Of a DNA stretch of 64,000 bases, positions 45,143-56,848 are shown one piece after another (the first letter of the stretch is position 1; each line of letters begins with the position of its first letter). The notes under the pieces were generated by a model, which had not been told where the DNA came from, searched no databases, and worked only from the letters and a program-made list of their open reading frames with translations. The DNA comes from Alisma plantago-aquatica (Eukaryota; Streptophyta; Magnoliopsida; Alismatales; Alismataceae): the NCBI GenBank assembly GCA_963693085.1, contig OY856412.1, positions 965,492,281 to 965,556,280 of the forward strand, written 5' to 3'. The translations under genes were made by a program, and so were the position numbers.

Positions 45143-45990
45143 TGTTATAACCTCAATTTTCCAAACTATGTAATGACTTTTGTAAATATCATTTAAAGAT
45201 AAATGAATTTTCTTGATTGATGTGATGTAGTTTGGAATGGATTCCATGATTAATTGAAATGTATTTCATAGATGATTGGTTGTATAGTTCTTATTGGGCC
45301 TTGCTTTATTGGAAGCCCAAATTGAAATTAACAATGAAATACATAGAGAATCCCCTAAAATAAGGAAAAGAATATGACATATTTCCCTAAAAATAAGAAT
45401 TCGAGTTGATTGATACCTTGGAGAGCAAGGAACTCAAAATCAGGGATTAATAATGAAAGAAATAATGAAAAGATGGAGAAATGTGAATAATATAATAATA
45501 ACTTGCATTACAAGAAAAGGAATCGAATTAATATCATTATGAAACCAAATTTGGAGGAGTGAAGGATAATGCAATATCCGATTTTCCCTCAAAATTTGGG
45601 AAGGAAATGTCAATCCAATTGGGAGTTATGGAATTTCTAAGTTTCCATTGGAAATAAGCTTAATTGAATAATTTAGGAAATGTTTTCCTATTTTGGTTTG
45701 AACGCGGATAACCCGGATCATTGGATCTAAATCCAACGATGAGCGGTCATCGTCCAGAGTCCCAAAAGGACTCGGACTGTAGCGCGTCTCAGGGATTTTT
45801 CTCCGAGCTTTCCTAATGTTATCAGTTCACGAGCAATCATGGGAAGAGTCCCATTGGGATCGGGAGATCCTGGCGAAGGTTCCTGACCTAGGATTTGCGA
45901 CCTTTCGAGGTGTATTCAGGAAATGCCCAATTGGGCTCGGACTGTGATCCTGGCTCGGTATGGGAATCCCAGAGGGGACCTCCCACGGTC

Positions 45991-45998
45991 TATATAAA
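45991..45998 (+). promoter_or_regulatory. TATA box in the gypsy LTR
   Basis: TATATAAA follows CCCACGGTC and precedes a switch to GC-rich sequence about 25 bases later, as expected for an RNA polymerase II start near 46020. Transcripts from here would run into the Cassandra interior and away from gag-pol. Confidence 0.7.
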
Positions 45999-47309
45999 GG
46001 GATGATTCGATCCCTGGGAACCTCACGAACTTGAACGACCTGCTCCTGCCCTCCCTCGCTCGCCCAGGCTCGTGATTGGTTTTGTTCCGGTGAGAACGCC
46101 GCCGCGGCTCCGCCGCGTTTAGAAAGGGCAGGGTCGAAGGAGGACGAAGCTCCGTGGCGGTTAGATCAGAATCTAACGGTTGACCCGGGAGAGGACGCGA
46201 CTTTGTTAAGTGACGTCGGCCACGACCGTTCGATTGAAATCGAACGCTGGGATCAAAGATAGGCGGAGACGGATAGATCGTGGACCACCGTGGACCAGCA
46301 AGATCCAACGGCTACAGTGTGAGGCGCTTAAGTGGAGAGGAGGCGCGCGCGAGGATCGTCTGATCGAGGCGCAGACCACGGGTCTAACGATCGAACGGCC
46401 ATAGAATTTCTGGTAATTCCCTCTCTGTGACAAATAATCAGAAAAATGCCTTTTCTTGCTAAATTCGTAATAATAGCTAGGAATATCAGATGAGAAAACT
46501 TAATATATGAAAGTTGTACAGAAAAATGCAAGGAACACGATAAAAATAATTCAAGAACCTAAATCTGCCTGGTTTTACAAAAGTACTTTAATTGGCTATA
46601 AAGTTTATTAAAATTGGATAAGAAACCCTAATTGGAAGTTGAAAGGGTATTTTGGTAATCTAGCAAGTCAAATCGGTAAGTTTGACCCTGATAATGTTAA
46701 TGGCAGTTTATTTTGCTATTTAATTGCAAAAATGCTTAACTTGGAATTATAATGTTCAAAAGAAGGTTATTTTGTATGGAAACCCTAATTTGAGATAAAG
46801 AAAGATAAAAACCATGTTTCCATGAAATAAGGAAATCAATTGTCTAATAAAGGAAATTTAATGAGAAAGTAGGAGTTTTATGAGGATTGATAAATTAAGA
46901 ATGTTAATGATGAAAGAAGAAGAAAAACCCTAATTTCTAAAAGAAACCCTAATTATGGAATTGGAATCCTAATTGGAATAATGGAAGTGGATAAATATTA
47001 ATAAAAGGAAACTGTCCTTTTATTTCAGGTTTTGCTTGTTGATTGGATTTCTCTTTCTATCTTGAAAGTGCAATTGAAAGGTATGTGGTTACGCTTATGA
47101 ATAATCGCTTTACTTTCTCGGCGATTCCCGAATGATTTACCGGTTGCTTGAAATAACTGTTGAGTGTTTATTTATTTCATGCAACTATAAAGTGACTATG
47201 ATTATCATCATAAGTATGCATATAACTGGCTAGATCCTTGTTCACCTCTGGTGTTTTAAAAAGGCTGAAAAGGGGGTAATACCTAGAGAAAGGTCTAGGA
47301 TTGCCGTGA

Positions 47310-47401
47310 GTCAGAAACTGGATTGCCTTGTGCGTTCATGAGACTCTTCAGCATACCGAGAGTTAGAAACTGGATTGCCTTGTGCGTTCATGAGACTCTT
47401 C
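47310..47401. repeat. Imperfect 52 bp tandem duplication in the gypsy LTR
   Basis: The 40 bp containing AGAAACTGGATTGCCTTGTG and GCGTTCATGAGACTCTTC occurs at 47310-47349 and 47362-47401. A third, partial AGAAACTGG follows near 47434. This looks like replication slippage within the LTR. Confidence 0.85.
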
Positions 47402-47940
47402 GGTTTACCATGTAACTCAATCCTAGAAACTGGTTTACCATTTTGGTGGATCATGAGGGGTTGTAGTTTGGTATACAGGTCCACTGCAGGGATAGCACAG
47501 AGGTTATGGAACTTGTGGATCGCTGATGTTATATTAAAATGTAATCTTGATTGTTAAAAAGATTAATTGCTTGATTACATTGTTAGTATAGTTTCTTGAT
47601 TATTGGATCCTCCACATACCGACTGACCGTTGTTTTGTTTGTCGGCGTTTTAGGTACATATTCCAAAGTACAAAACAGTAAAGTGACACATTGTGAATTC
47701 AAGAACTAAAGAACAAGGAGGAGTTAGTTAGAGTAGTTCTCTTGTGGTTAGAAGTCTAGTACTTCCAACTTTTCAAAGGTATGATTAAGAAAATTTTTAT
47801 TACCATTTTCAGTATAGTATGTTAGAATTTAATAATTGTTATTGGTTATATGTTGAACCTTTGATCCGGAATTTTATGGGTGCGGCTTCCACCTCCCGGT
47901 CTCCCTTAATTGGGGGTTATCGGAAGGTGGGGTCGTAACA

Positions 47941-48196
47941 TTTGGTATCAGAGCCATAACCCCTCCAGTAGGTGGGGCCCACATGGGCATGTCACATGCC
48001 AGTCTTGAGCCGTGCGGTCCAGGCAAGTTGGAAAGGGCTATCCGTAGAGACGAGATGGAGCCGCCCTTGCGCTGGTAGCCGTGGACGGGAGCTGGGTGTC
48101 CATGGGCCATTGTGGGTCTGCACTGAAATGGGGTCAGATTATGAGGCCATATAGTTGAGCCTTGACGAGGACGTCAAGAGTCTAAGTGGGGGAGAT
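47941..48196 (+). mobile_element. Cassandra-type interior: PBS, short spacer and polypurine tract
   Basis: It begins TT then primer-binding site TGGTATCAGAGC (47943-47954) and ends with the purine-rich AAGTGGGGGAGAT (48184-48196) directly before the 3' LTR. The 230 bp between has no coding capacity. This size and layout match known Cassandra elements, which are non-coding TRIM-type retroelements. Confidence 0.85.
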
Positions 48197-48487
48197 TGTA
48201 ACATCCCAGGATTTGAGGCCTCAAATAACATGATCTTAAAAGGAATGATTGGACTACCCATATCACCAAGGTGCACCTCCTTTTCCGGGAGCCCATCATT
48301 AAAGAACTCCATAGTTAAGCGTGCTCGGCTTGGAGTAGTACTAGGATGGGTGACCAGTCGGGAAGTTGATCCTGACTTGCGCGTCAGTGTGGACAAAGTG
48401 TGCAGTTAAGGCTAGTGGTGGTTTGTGGGGCCAGTCGTCATTCCTGAAACTCTACTAGAGCCTAGGGCAGTGGGCCCGGTCATTACA
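48197..48487 (+). mobile_element. 3' Cassandra-type LTR with 5S rRNA-like sequence
   Basis: It is 291 bp from TGTAACATCCC to GGTCATTACA, identical to the 5' copy except at two positions, and is followed by ACAAG (48488-48492), the target duplication. It carries the same 5S-like block. Confidence 0.93.
48313..48365 (+). promoter_or_regulatory. 5S rRNA internal promoter-like boxes (3' LTR)
   Basis: The A-box-like, intermediate-element-like and C-box-like words are identical to those in the 5' LTR, 8630 bases upstream. Confidence 0.85.
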
Positions 48488-51400
48488 ACAAGGCTCAACA
48501 ACATCACTTACATATAATACACCGGATCTGTACAATATTGCATTAATGACCCATGAGATATTCATAAATAATCAAAGCAGGGTTATATTAACATTAAGAA
48601 TATTACTTTATTACATCAACATGCAAGGAATCTAAATATATTTAACCCTAATCATATTCATAATGCACATGTAACCATTAGGTTATAGCATATTAAGGTT
48701 TTAACAACAATAAGAGAGTACTCCATGATTGTATTAGTCATTCAAGGACTATTCATACCCAATTACCATCATTTAGTTATATTAAAGCTAGGTATAACAA
48801 GATACACCTCATTAGGGTTACCCATTAATTCATTATTGTGATTATAAATCATAATCATATGAGGGAAAGGGTAAGACTACAAGTTTAAGGCATTGAACCA
48901 TCAAATTCTCATCATTAGAATCATAACATTACACTAAACGCTTCACCCAAAACAATGGGAATATTGAGGCATCAACTTCTAACCATTAAATGTTGAAAAG
49001 GTAAATCCATTGGTTGTTTACATAAGTAAACATCGTGAACAAACCACCTATGAAGTCATTGATTTGTTCTCTAGAAAGAGTCACTATCTAACCCTAGACA
49101 TCCCTTGATTAACAAAACAAAAAGTTCCATTGAGAGTAGGGTAAAACCCACAAGCGATTGTTTATTAAAACAATCTGTCAGTAAATGAGCTTCTTAAGTT
49201 GATCTCATAAAGGAAACCATTTAAATCACTTTATTAGGACCAACATATTACATTGAGGCATCATTCCAATTTATTGGAATAAGAAACATTAGATCTTAAC
49301 CATTAGGCCAAGTTCATATATTAAAACCATCAATTCGAGTATAGGTCCGACCATTGCATCAAATGGCCCAAGAAACCATTAGTTTAAGGCTTAATTGATG
49401 CTACAACTACATGCTTAACTCACCATAGGTTGTGGAGAACTGATCCACCATCAGTAGTGACTATTAAGTCACCATAGGTTGTTAGATCATCACTATATTC
49501 ATTAATCACCATCGAATATCAGACTAATATCACCATTGATTGATAGCATCATTAGGGTACTTAGTTGTTAATCACTAAGCTTATAATTAGTTCAAAACTT
49601 GACCTAAGGGGTGAACATTAGTTGACACCCTTGGTCACCACCATCAGTTGTCATGTAGACAACACCATCGGTTGTTGCAATGGTACCACCATTGAGTCAT
49701 GTGTTTATAGAAGAAATCAGCTTTAAACCCTAAAATTAACCATTGATTGATAGGTGTTTAGCACCATCAGTTGTCAAACCAACCTGATCCAAGTCATATT
49801 ATACCTTAGTAATAACTTACACACGATTACAGGTTCAACTAGAACTGAAATAAGAACATGGAACATTATAAAAATCAAAATCCAAGTCAAGCATAGCTTT
49901 TTAGTGCATGGATCATCATTTAAAAGTAAGAACATGAGCTAGAAAGCTTATGGTAAGCAATAAACGTGGAGAAAGTTATAAAACTTGCCTATAATTAGAA
50001 GATCAAATTCCAAATAGAAGAAAACACAAGTAGGTAGGATAGAAAATCCAAGCATAAGTTGTGAACTCGTCCATCTAGCACCTTTCTTCATCAAATGAGC
50101 AAACTCTAAGCATAAGGAGTAAGAAATGTAGGGTTTTAGAGATTTTGAGTAATTTCTATGATGGAACAACAAGGTTTTAACCTAGAGAAAGGTAGGAGGA
50201 AGGATAAAAAAGAAATAAACAAAGGAAATAAGAGGATTCTTACTCTTTTAGGTCAAGATCACTAGAAGGAAGCCTTTTAAACCCTAAAAGAGAGCAAAAC
50301 AAAACCCTAGGAGCTTCCACCAAGAAATTAGCCTTCTTATTCTACCTTGGACAGGTCCTCCATAGATAAATAGATAGGGAACAAGATTCTTAGTAGGAGA
50401 GAAGTGATGTAAAGCAAAACTTTCATTTGGGAGCTAAAAAATAGATATATAAAGCTCTAGGATAAGGGAGAGAAGAAGCATGAGGTGTCTAAAAAGCTCT
50501 CTTGCATCCATGGCCTTAAACTATTAAGGATATACAAGTAGCCACACAAGTAGCTGACCCACCATCCATGGATGCCTGCTTATCCCTCATTTCTTGATTT
50601 TGCAAGTAAAGCAAATAAACAATTTGCTTGAAAGCTCCTAAAGGTAGTTCATCCATAAAGGGGTAAACCCTAAAATACCCTTGAGAAAATACCTCCAAAC
50701 CAAGGTTCAACTAGGTGCCCCATGGATCAAAATGCTCAAGAATGATGACAAAACATCCACAGAACATAATGAAAGTGATAAATTACAAAGGAAACCTCTC
50801 AATTGGGTGAATTACAGAAAAGTCCAAAATGTGCGTAAAATTGCATAACTTGCACAAACAGTGTCTAAATTGGACCAAAATTGAAACTTAAGATTGTATT
50901 ATGATTACAAATCATATCATAAGGTTATATTAAGGTTATAAATATTCAATTATGGTAGATATGTATATTAAATACTTTGAGCAAGGTCAGGGGTCTCTCA
51001 TCACAGGTCATCATTGAGGGCCGGTATGGTTGCAAAGGAGAATCTCCACCTATCAATGGTATTGTAGGTGGTGAGGGATATAGGCAAAGAAGATTTGAAG
51101 GTGGATGAGAATGTGTTAGGAAGCGGCAGCGGATCTTCTACTATGGTTTTGAGGGTGATTTACGGAGACTGCTTTCCCTAGCGTGGCCAGGCTCACTGTG
51201 GCAGTTGGTAAGGCCCGTCGTAGGTCACTGGTGGCATAGCATATGACAATAGTTGCCAGCGTTGGTGACTGGTTGCGATTGAATGACAAAATTGTGATCA
51301 ACATGTCATGAGGAGAGAAGGAAGGAGATGTGGTGACTGGACATTTTGGAGGGCATTAGTTTGTTGGAGAAGAACACATAGTAGGTGGAGGGATACATGC

Positions 51401-52024
51401 ATGTTATAGATCGGAGGAGGCGATGCCCTGGTATTGCTAGGGCTCCGGTGACGAAGAGGTAACTAGGAGGAGATGGCAGTGAAGACAACAGACCAGGGTT
51501 TTATTAACTTGTTGTACGGGAATTGGTGAGGCCCATCAGATCAAGAGGGACAGAGAAACAACAAGGGATGCATGGAGGGTGATCGTCGTTCTCCTTATAA
51601 CATGCATCGTGCGCGTGGGGGCAAAAAACTCTACGTTGTAACACGTTTGCAACCTGTTTGACCTAGCATTACCTATTTATATTTAATTTGCACATTAATC
51701 CTATCATCTTTAAGAGTCTATATATCAAACATTTTTAATCTTTTTGACCTTAAATTTTAACCATATTTCTAATTGGTGTTAAACTGTGTTCTAAAAATTG
51801 TATCTCCAATTTATCATTTCAAGGTGACCAATAATTAATAGCATGTAATTATATCATAATTGGATTTGTATAGTTTGTTCTTCCTATGCAATTCCAAAGT
51901 ATTGAAGATAATTCCATGAAGTGAAATATTGAATGCAAAATTTGGCAAAAGAGGTTTTCAATTTGAGAAGATTATGAAATAAAAGCTCAAATTTATTTTA
52001 GAACTAAAATCCAGTATGTTACAA

Positions 52025-53794
52025 CTCTCCACCCCTTACAATGATTTCCCCCTGAAATCATCTTAGTCAGGTACTCAACTCGACCCCTTAGAAATGTTCA
52101 CATAAATGTCTAATTAGGCATGTCGAATACAATGTAGCATGCTTCAAAATCTGTAGACCATTTCACTATACCAAGGTTTAGGTTTTAAGAATTTCATGTG
52201 ATTCACCTCTAGGGTTTTATCCTATCTACTAGATTGTGATTTAGCTCAAGAAATCATCGAAAAAATACACAAAATCATTTTTGTCTACATATAGTACAAT
52301 AAAGAAAATATTTTTTTCGATGGAAAAACTTTTTGATGAAAAACTAAAAATGGCCAAATTCAATGCGAGAACCAAGTCACAATCACCTCATGTCTACATC
52401 ATAATTACTAATACTCCATCATATGAATTAATAGACATAATTCAGGGATTCTGATATCTATAAAACATAAAGAGTCACCTAAGTAGTTTTGACATCTGGT
52501 CCATATAATCTCTCTAGGGATATGTACACATTTATAAGTTAAGAATCTAAACTATCAATATCAACATCTTTTTGTTACACCACATAATTATTAGATAAAC
52601 TCTGGTTATCATAGACATGCTTAAAACTTAATCAAATTTATTCTTATTTTTGTCAAAAATCTTAATTTGAAGTCTTATTAGGTCAACAATTCACTTATAC
52701 CTTATTTTTATTTATCCATTTTAAGTGGTTTAGACTTTATATTAATAAAATGCTTAGGTCAACTTACTTTATCCATGATTTCGTATATGTTTGAAAACTG
52801 AGGGTTTCAAAAAATGTAGAGATTCTATTATTTATCACATATTTCCCCATTTAATTATCCTTCTATGAATTGGAGTATTTTTTTTCATCTATATATACAG
52901 TGTTGGATTTGTATTTTTTCCGCCAATATCATAATTTCATGTATAGAACTAGAATCTATTATTTATCTCTCAACTCATCATATTTTCTAGGTTTTATGTC
53001 AATGTTATCATGTGGTAGTTTTTTTTTGAACAAGTTTTGTAATAGTAGGATTTTTCATCTAAGTCCTAACATGCTATAATCTATTTCATCTTTGTTGAAG
53101 GTGATTAAAAATAATTTTTTTCATTTATTAACTACATTCAATATTTGATCTTTCCCAAGTAGTAGACATAGTTTTAGCCAGGTCGGTAGTAAAGTGAGGA
53201 AACCCCACCACAACCTAACTGGATTGGGAGTAAATATGCTAGAACTTTCACTAAGCATCCTTAGACATCTCAACTCATTCTATTTACATGGTGATGGACT
53301 ATTTTGTTAAATTGTTTACATCACTCTTACATATATGTTAAGGTTCCAAATAAAAGTTATCATTTATATAAAACTCGCCATCCTAGGTTTTAATATTTTT
53401 TTCTTTGCTATTTGTCATTTTTCCAAACTTATTCAAAATTTAGGGTACCCTACCCATTATGTATGCCTATTGTGGTGATTTTAATGTTCTACAAACCTCA
53501 CTGTAAGTCTATCAACATGTATCACATATACTTATTCATCGATAATGTCTCTATGTAAATCTAAAGTTAGGGGGGACTAGTAGATGAGCTATGTATGTAT
53601 CATAAATTTCTAATCTAAGGTATACCCCTCACATCCTGGGCTCTTAGTGTTTTTTTTGTAGTCTAGGTATATCCTAATAATTAGGCCAATGATACTAGGA
53701 TTTATTATCAATTATGTTCTTCATTTATTTTCCTAATTAACCCTAATTTTTTGAGACATGCATGAGTGCCGAATGTTTATAGGCTCTGATACCA
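52025..53794 (-). mobile_element. Gypsy-like interior, coding region deleted
   Basis: On the minus strand the primer-binding site (complement of 53782-53794, TGGTATCAGAGCC) directly follows LTR a, and the polypurine tract (complement of 52025-52040, GTAAGGGGTGGAGAGT) directly precedes LTR b. The bases before the tract (GATGATTTCAGGGGGAAATC) resemble the end of plant gypsy elements. The 1.77 kb between contains no gag or pol, so it is a deleted or non-autonomous derivative. Confidence 0.6.
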
Positions 53795-55954
53795 TGTTGT
53801 AAAGACCCGATCTTTATGTTTGAATATTTACAAAATAATATCAGAAATATAAACAATCTCCATTACAATCATGTTTTTACATCATAGTCACAGAAGCCTT
53901 ACACAATATTACAAATTTGAAAATAAGAATTGATTCCCCATCTAGTCTTCAACAGAGGACAACTCCTACATCTCTTCTATTCCTTCTTTGTATCACCTGC
54001 CCATGAGTTTCAAAGGAACAAAACCACCCATGGACCACATAAAGGAAAAATAAAGGTCAGCTAGGCTGGTACTAAATTCAATTATTGAGCTATTAAAAAC
54101 ATAGGCACAAAATATGATTCAAGTATAAGATGAATTCTAGGAGAGGACTATTTGGTGGACTTCATTTATCCAAATGAGAATAAAATGTATCAATGTTTTC
54201 TATATATAGAATTCAAGATGGTATTGACAAGGTTAAATTATAACAAAATTTTCCAAGTTCAATATAACAAATTATTCAAAATTATTTGCAACAAAATGAT
54301 GAATTTAAATATTAGGATTAAGCATTGTCATATCATTTCTTATCAATGACTACAATGCCATGTGTTCAATTATCTATGAGAGAACTAGGGTTGTCAATGG
54401 GGAGGGTATGGGGAGGGTAAGGCCTTACCCTTACCCTTACCCACCAAGTGTAGCGAGTAAGGGTATGGGTAATTCCCCACTCCACCAATATCCTTACCCT
54501 CCCCTTACCCTTACCCTCTTACCCACAGGGTAAACGGGGAGGGTAAGGGTGAAGTGGGGGAATTTATATATTTTCTTCAAATTTGTACTAATATTAAAAA
54601 TAATGGCTTGGCTAATACATTTATATATTTGAGTGAAATATCAAGATGCTACAAAATGACTTTAAATGTCCAAAATGATTCTAAGTGATAATTTGTGTTG
54701 TATTGAATGCATATACAAATGGAACTACCCTAACATTGGTGTGTGAACAAATAAATTATTCTCAAAAGATAAAGCTTGCTACATTAAAATGATATTAAAT
54801 GTCAACATGTCACAAAGAGTTATTGTTGGAAAAATACATATCTTATACTCTCTAAAATGTTGTTGCATACAAAAAAGTAAAGCACAAATAAAGTAGATAA
54901 CACCACCTCACATATGTATCAAATGGTACATTAAAGACTAAATCTTGTTATTATTATACATGTTTGTCTTACACTACACAAATATTTAATGGAACACAAA
55001 CTATTTTTATACATGTGTCTTGCACTTCCGAAATGGTGTTGATACCACAACCAAATAACTACACAAGAAGTAGATAAGAATATCATGTATTGTATAAAAT
55101 GATGACCACAAAATTGAAATATTCCATAGACTCAAACAACAAAATAACCATACATTTAATATATCATACATAAATGTTGTCGGGTAGTGGGTTAGAGGGT
55201 ATGGATAATGGCTTACCCTTACCCTTACCCTTACCTACTAGTGTAGCAGGTTATGGGTAGCGGGTAGGTGGGTAAAGGGTAAGAAAATCCTTTATCCTTA
55301 CCCTTCCCCTACAAGGTATGGATAAAGGGTAAACGGGTTTACCCTTACCCATTGACAGCCCTAGAGAGAACGACACGATAGACTGCTATTTCAACCAATA
55401 TACTAGGGGAACACTAATCCATTACAACATGTACACAGGGTGGCAGGACGTACTCAACCTCTAAGAGACAAATCTATAAAGGCCAAAGCCCAAAAGGACC
55501 AAAGTCTAGGAAGTCAAAACTCCAACAATTCAATTCCAGTGCCATCATAATATTTACCATATCCAACAATAATGTATTCCGGGTGGCAAACTTTCAAAAA
55601 GAAAGGAAAGGCTTATAAAAAGTTTAGAGTTCACCACCAAACATGATACATAGAATTTAAGAGCCATGGATTGCATAATCACAAAGTGGCTCCAAGAATT
55701 TATGAAGAGGTAACTACAAAGAATAATGATCTTGTCACCATTTGACTTGGAATCAATGTTGTTCAATTTTTCTTATTTATGATTAGGTTTTTCCATATTA
55801 GATTTATATTCCATATTTTCCCATCATTACCACTCTATATGTTAACTAGGTTATATATGATCTATGTTACATATTAGTGTATCATATTAACCTTACTTAG
55901 TTCCTCAAATATTATCCTATCTCGAATATGATCCAATTCCATTTAGTAATTAGG
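53795..55954 (-). mobile_element. LTR a of the gypsy-like element, with hAT insertion
   Basis: It ends (minus strand) at 53795 beside an intact primer-binding site and matches 34628-35857 in the same order. A hAT element interrupts it at 54386-55363. CACTA copy 2 cuts it at 55955, so its start lies beyond the window. The unoccupied counterparts of both insertion sites are visible in LTR b. Confidence 0.7.
54386..55363. mobile_element. Non-autonomous hAT element, 978 bp, 8 bp TSD
   Basis: The ends TAGGGTTGTCAATGGG and CCCATTGACAGCCCTA form a hAT-type terminal inverted repeat. GAGAGAAC flanks it at 54378-54385 and 55364-55371. The paralogous site at 35215-35222 has a single GAGAGAAC and no insert. 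Both subterminal regions are runs of TTACCC/GGGTAA words. The AT-rich middle has no transposase frame. Confidence 0.92.
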
Positions 55955-55965
55955 CACTAGTACAT

Positions 55966-56440
55966 AACCGACCTTTAGTGTCGGTTTCTAAGCGACACCT
56001 ATGTGGGCGACGCTAAAAGCCCATCCGTTATGCATCAGTTCAAAAACCGATGCCAAAACCCTTCGCGCGCCAGCAAAAATGCGCCAGCAGGGCACTATAG
56101 GCGTCGGTTATTAGATAAGAAACTGACGCCATATACCTTCGTGCCACAGAAGGGCGCCATCTTGGGCACTATCAGTGTCGGTTATTAGATAAGAAACCAA
56201 CGTCATATAACTCCTAACACGGCCGAAAATAGATGTCGGATACTATTAGAAACCGACACTGTAACGATGTGGCATCAGTTTTATACAAATAACCGACGCC
56301 TATTTTTGGTCCGCTGCCACGACCATGCTGGCCAACACGGCCGTGGTGTTAAGGAAATAGACGTCGGTTACTATTAGAAACCGACACTGTAATGATGTGG
56401 CGTCGGTTTTATACAAATAACCGACGCCTATTTTTTTTCT
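55966..56440. repeat. CACTA copy 2 subterminal repeats
   Basis: Motifs GTGTCGGTTT, CGTCGGTTA and AACCGACGCC occur repeatedly, with a duplicated block (AAATAG(A)CGTCGG... to AACCGACGCCTATTTTT) at about 56190-56310 and 56345-56435. They correspond to the right end of copy 1. Confidence 0.88.
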
Positions 56441-56848
56441 GTCAGTCTGCAGACCTACTGTATGGCTGGTCACAGGATGAGAAACCTGCAGTTCAGTTAT
56501 GAACTGCAGGTTTTACGACATCCATTGATATCAACCAACAACAGGCCACAAACCTGCAAAATTAACAATAAAAATATTCACACATTTAGCAATGCAACCT
56601 ACAGTTCCATTTGATTTTCACACATTCAGAAACATTCATGTAGCTAGCAATCTGTAGTTCCATTCATTTTCACATTCACACATGTAGAAACATTCATATA
56701 GCAACCAACAGTTTCATTCATTTTCACTCAGACACATGTAGAAACATCCAGACATGTAGAAACATTCACACATATATTATAATTCAGAAATTCATTTACA
56801 AAATATCATTCTTTAGTCATTATTTGCTATCAACATCCCAATTAAATC

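Larger units (their letters stand above)
45143..47940 (+). mobile_element. Complete gypsy LTR (2798 bp), only copy in the composite
   Basis: It starts TGTTATAACC after a polypurine tract and ends GTCGTAACA two bases before a primer-binding site, with TGTTA/TAACA inverted ends. It holds a TATA box near 45991 and a GC-rich probable R/U5 region at 46020-46400. Position on pol's 3' side makes it a 3' LTR, while the primer-binding site after it makes it look like a 5' LTR. This is the arrangement of a one-LTR circle opened at the primer-binding site. There is no second gypsy LTR upstream of gag. Confidence 0.85.
39567..48487 (+). mobile_element. Composite retroelement: gypsy gag-pol and LTR inside a Cassandra-type element
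   Basis: The outer boundaries are two 291 bp direct LTRs (39567-39857 and 48197-48487) flanked by ACAAG (39562-39566 and 48488-48492). Inside, in order, are a primer-binding site, gypsy leader, gag, pol, gypsy polypurine tract, a complete 2798 bp gypsy LTR, a second primer-binding site, a short Cassandra-type interior, and a polypurine tract. The segment 39858-47940 (8083 bp) is exactly one gypsy interior plus one gypsy LTR. Removing it leaves a normal Cassandra of about 0.84 kb. It lies in LTR b of a gypsy-like element. Whether the composite itself ever moved as a unit cannot be told from one copy. Confidence 0.88.
34628..52024 (-). mobile_element. LTR b of a gypsy-like element (minus strand), with nested insertion
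   Basis: On the minus strand the LTR appears to start at 52024 (TGTAACATACTGG), directly after a polypurine tract, and to end at 34628 (GGTTTTTACAACA) beside a primer-binding site. Its end portion (34628-35857) matches LTR a (53795-55954) after removal of the hAT element. It is interrupted by the Cassandra-gypsy composite (39567-48487, TSD ACAAG). The remaining length of about 8.5 kb is long for an LTR, so further insertions are likely but not resolved. Stretches 35858-39561 and 48493-52024 show no gene: they are AT-rich, with purine-rich parts at 36560-37250 and 50990-51600 and a tandem array at 38087-38597. Confidence 0.5.

Noticed and set aside
46020..46400. CpG-island-like promoter of a host gene
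   Set aside because: It lies inside the gypsy LTR just after its TATA box and fits the LTR R/U5 region.
39567..48487. Reading the whole element as an ordinary autonomous gypsy retrotransposon with 291 bp LTRs
   Set aside because: A gypsy polypurine tract followed by a 2.8 kb LTR and a second primer-binding site lies between pol and the 3' 291 bp LTR, so two different elements are joined.
54420..55345. Telomere-like repeats
   Set aside because: The words are TTACCC/GGGTAA in short irregular runs within hAT subterminal regions, not the plant TTTAGGG array.
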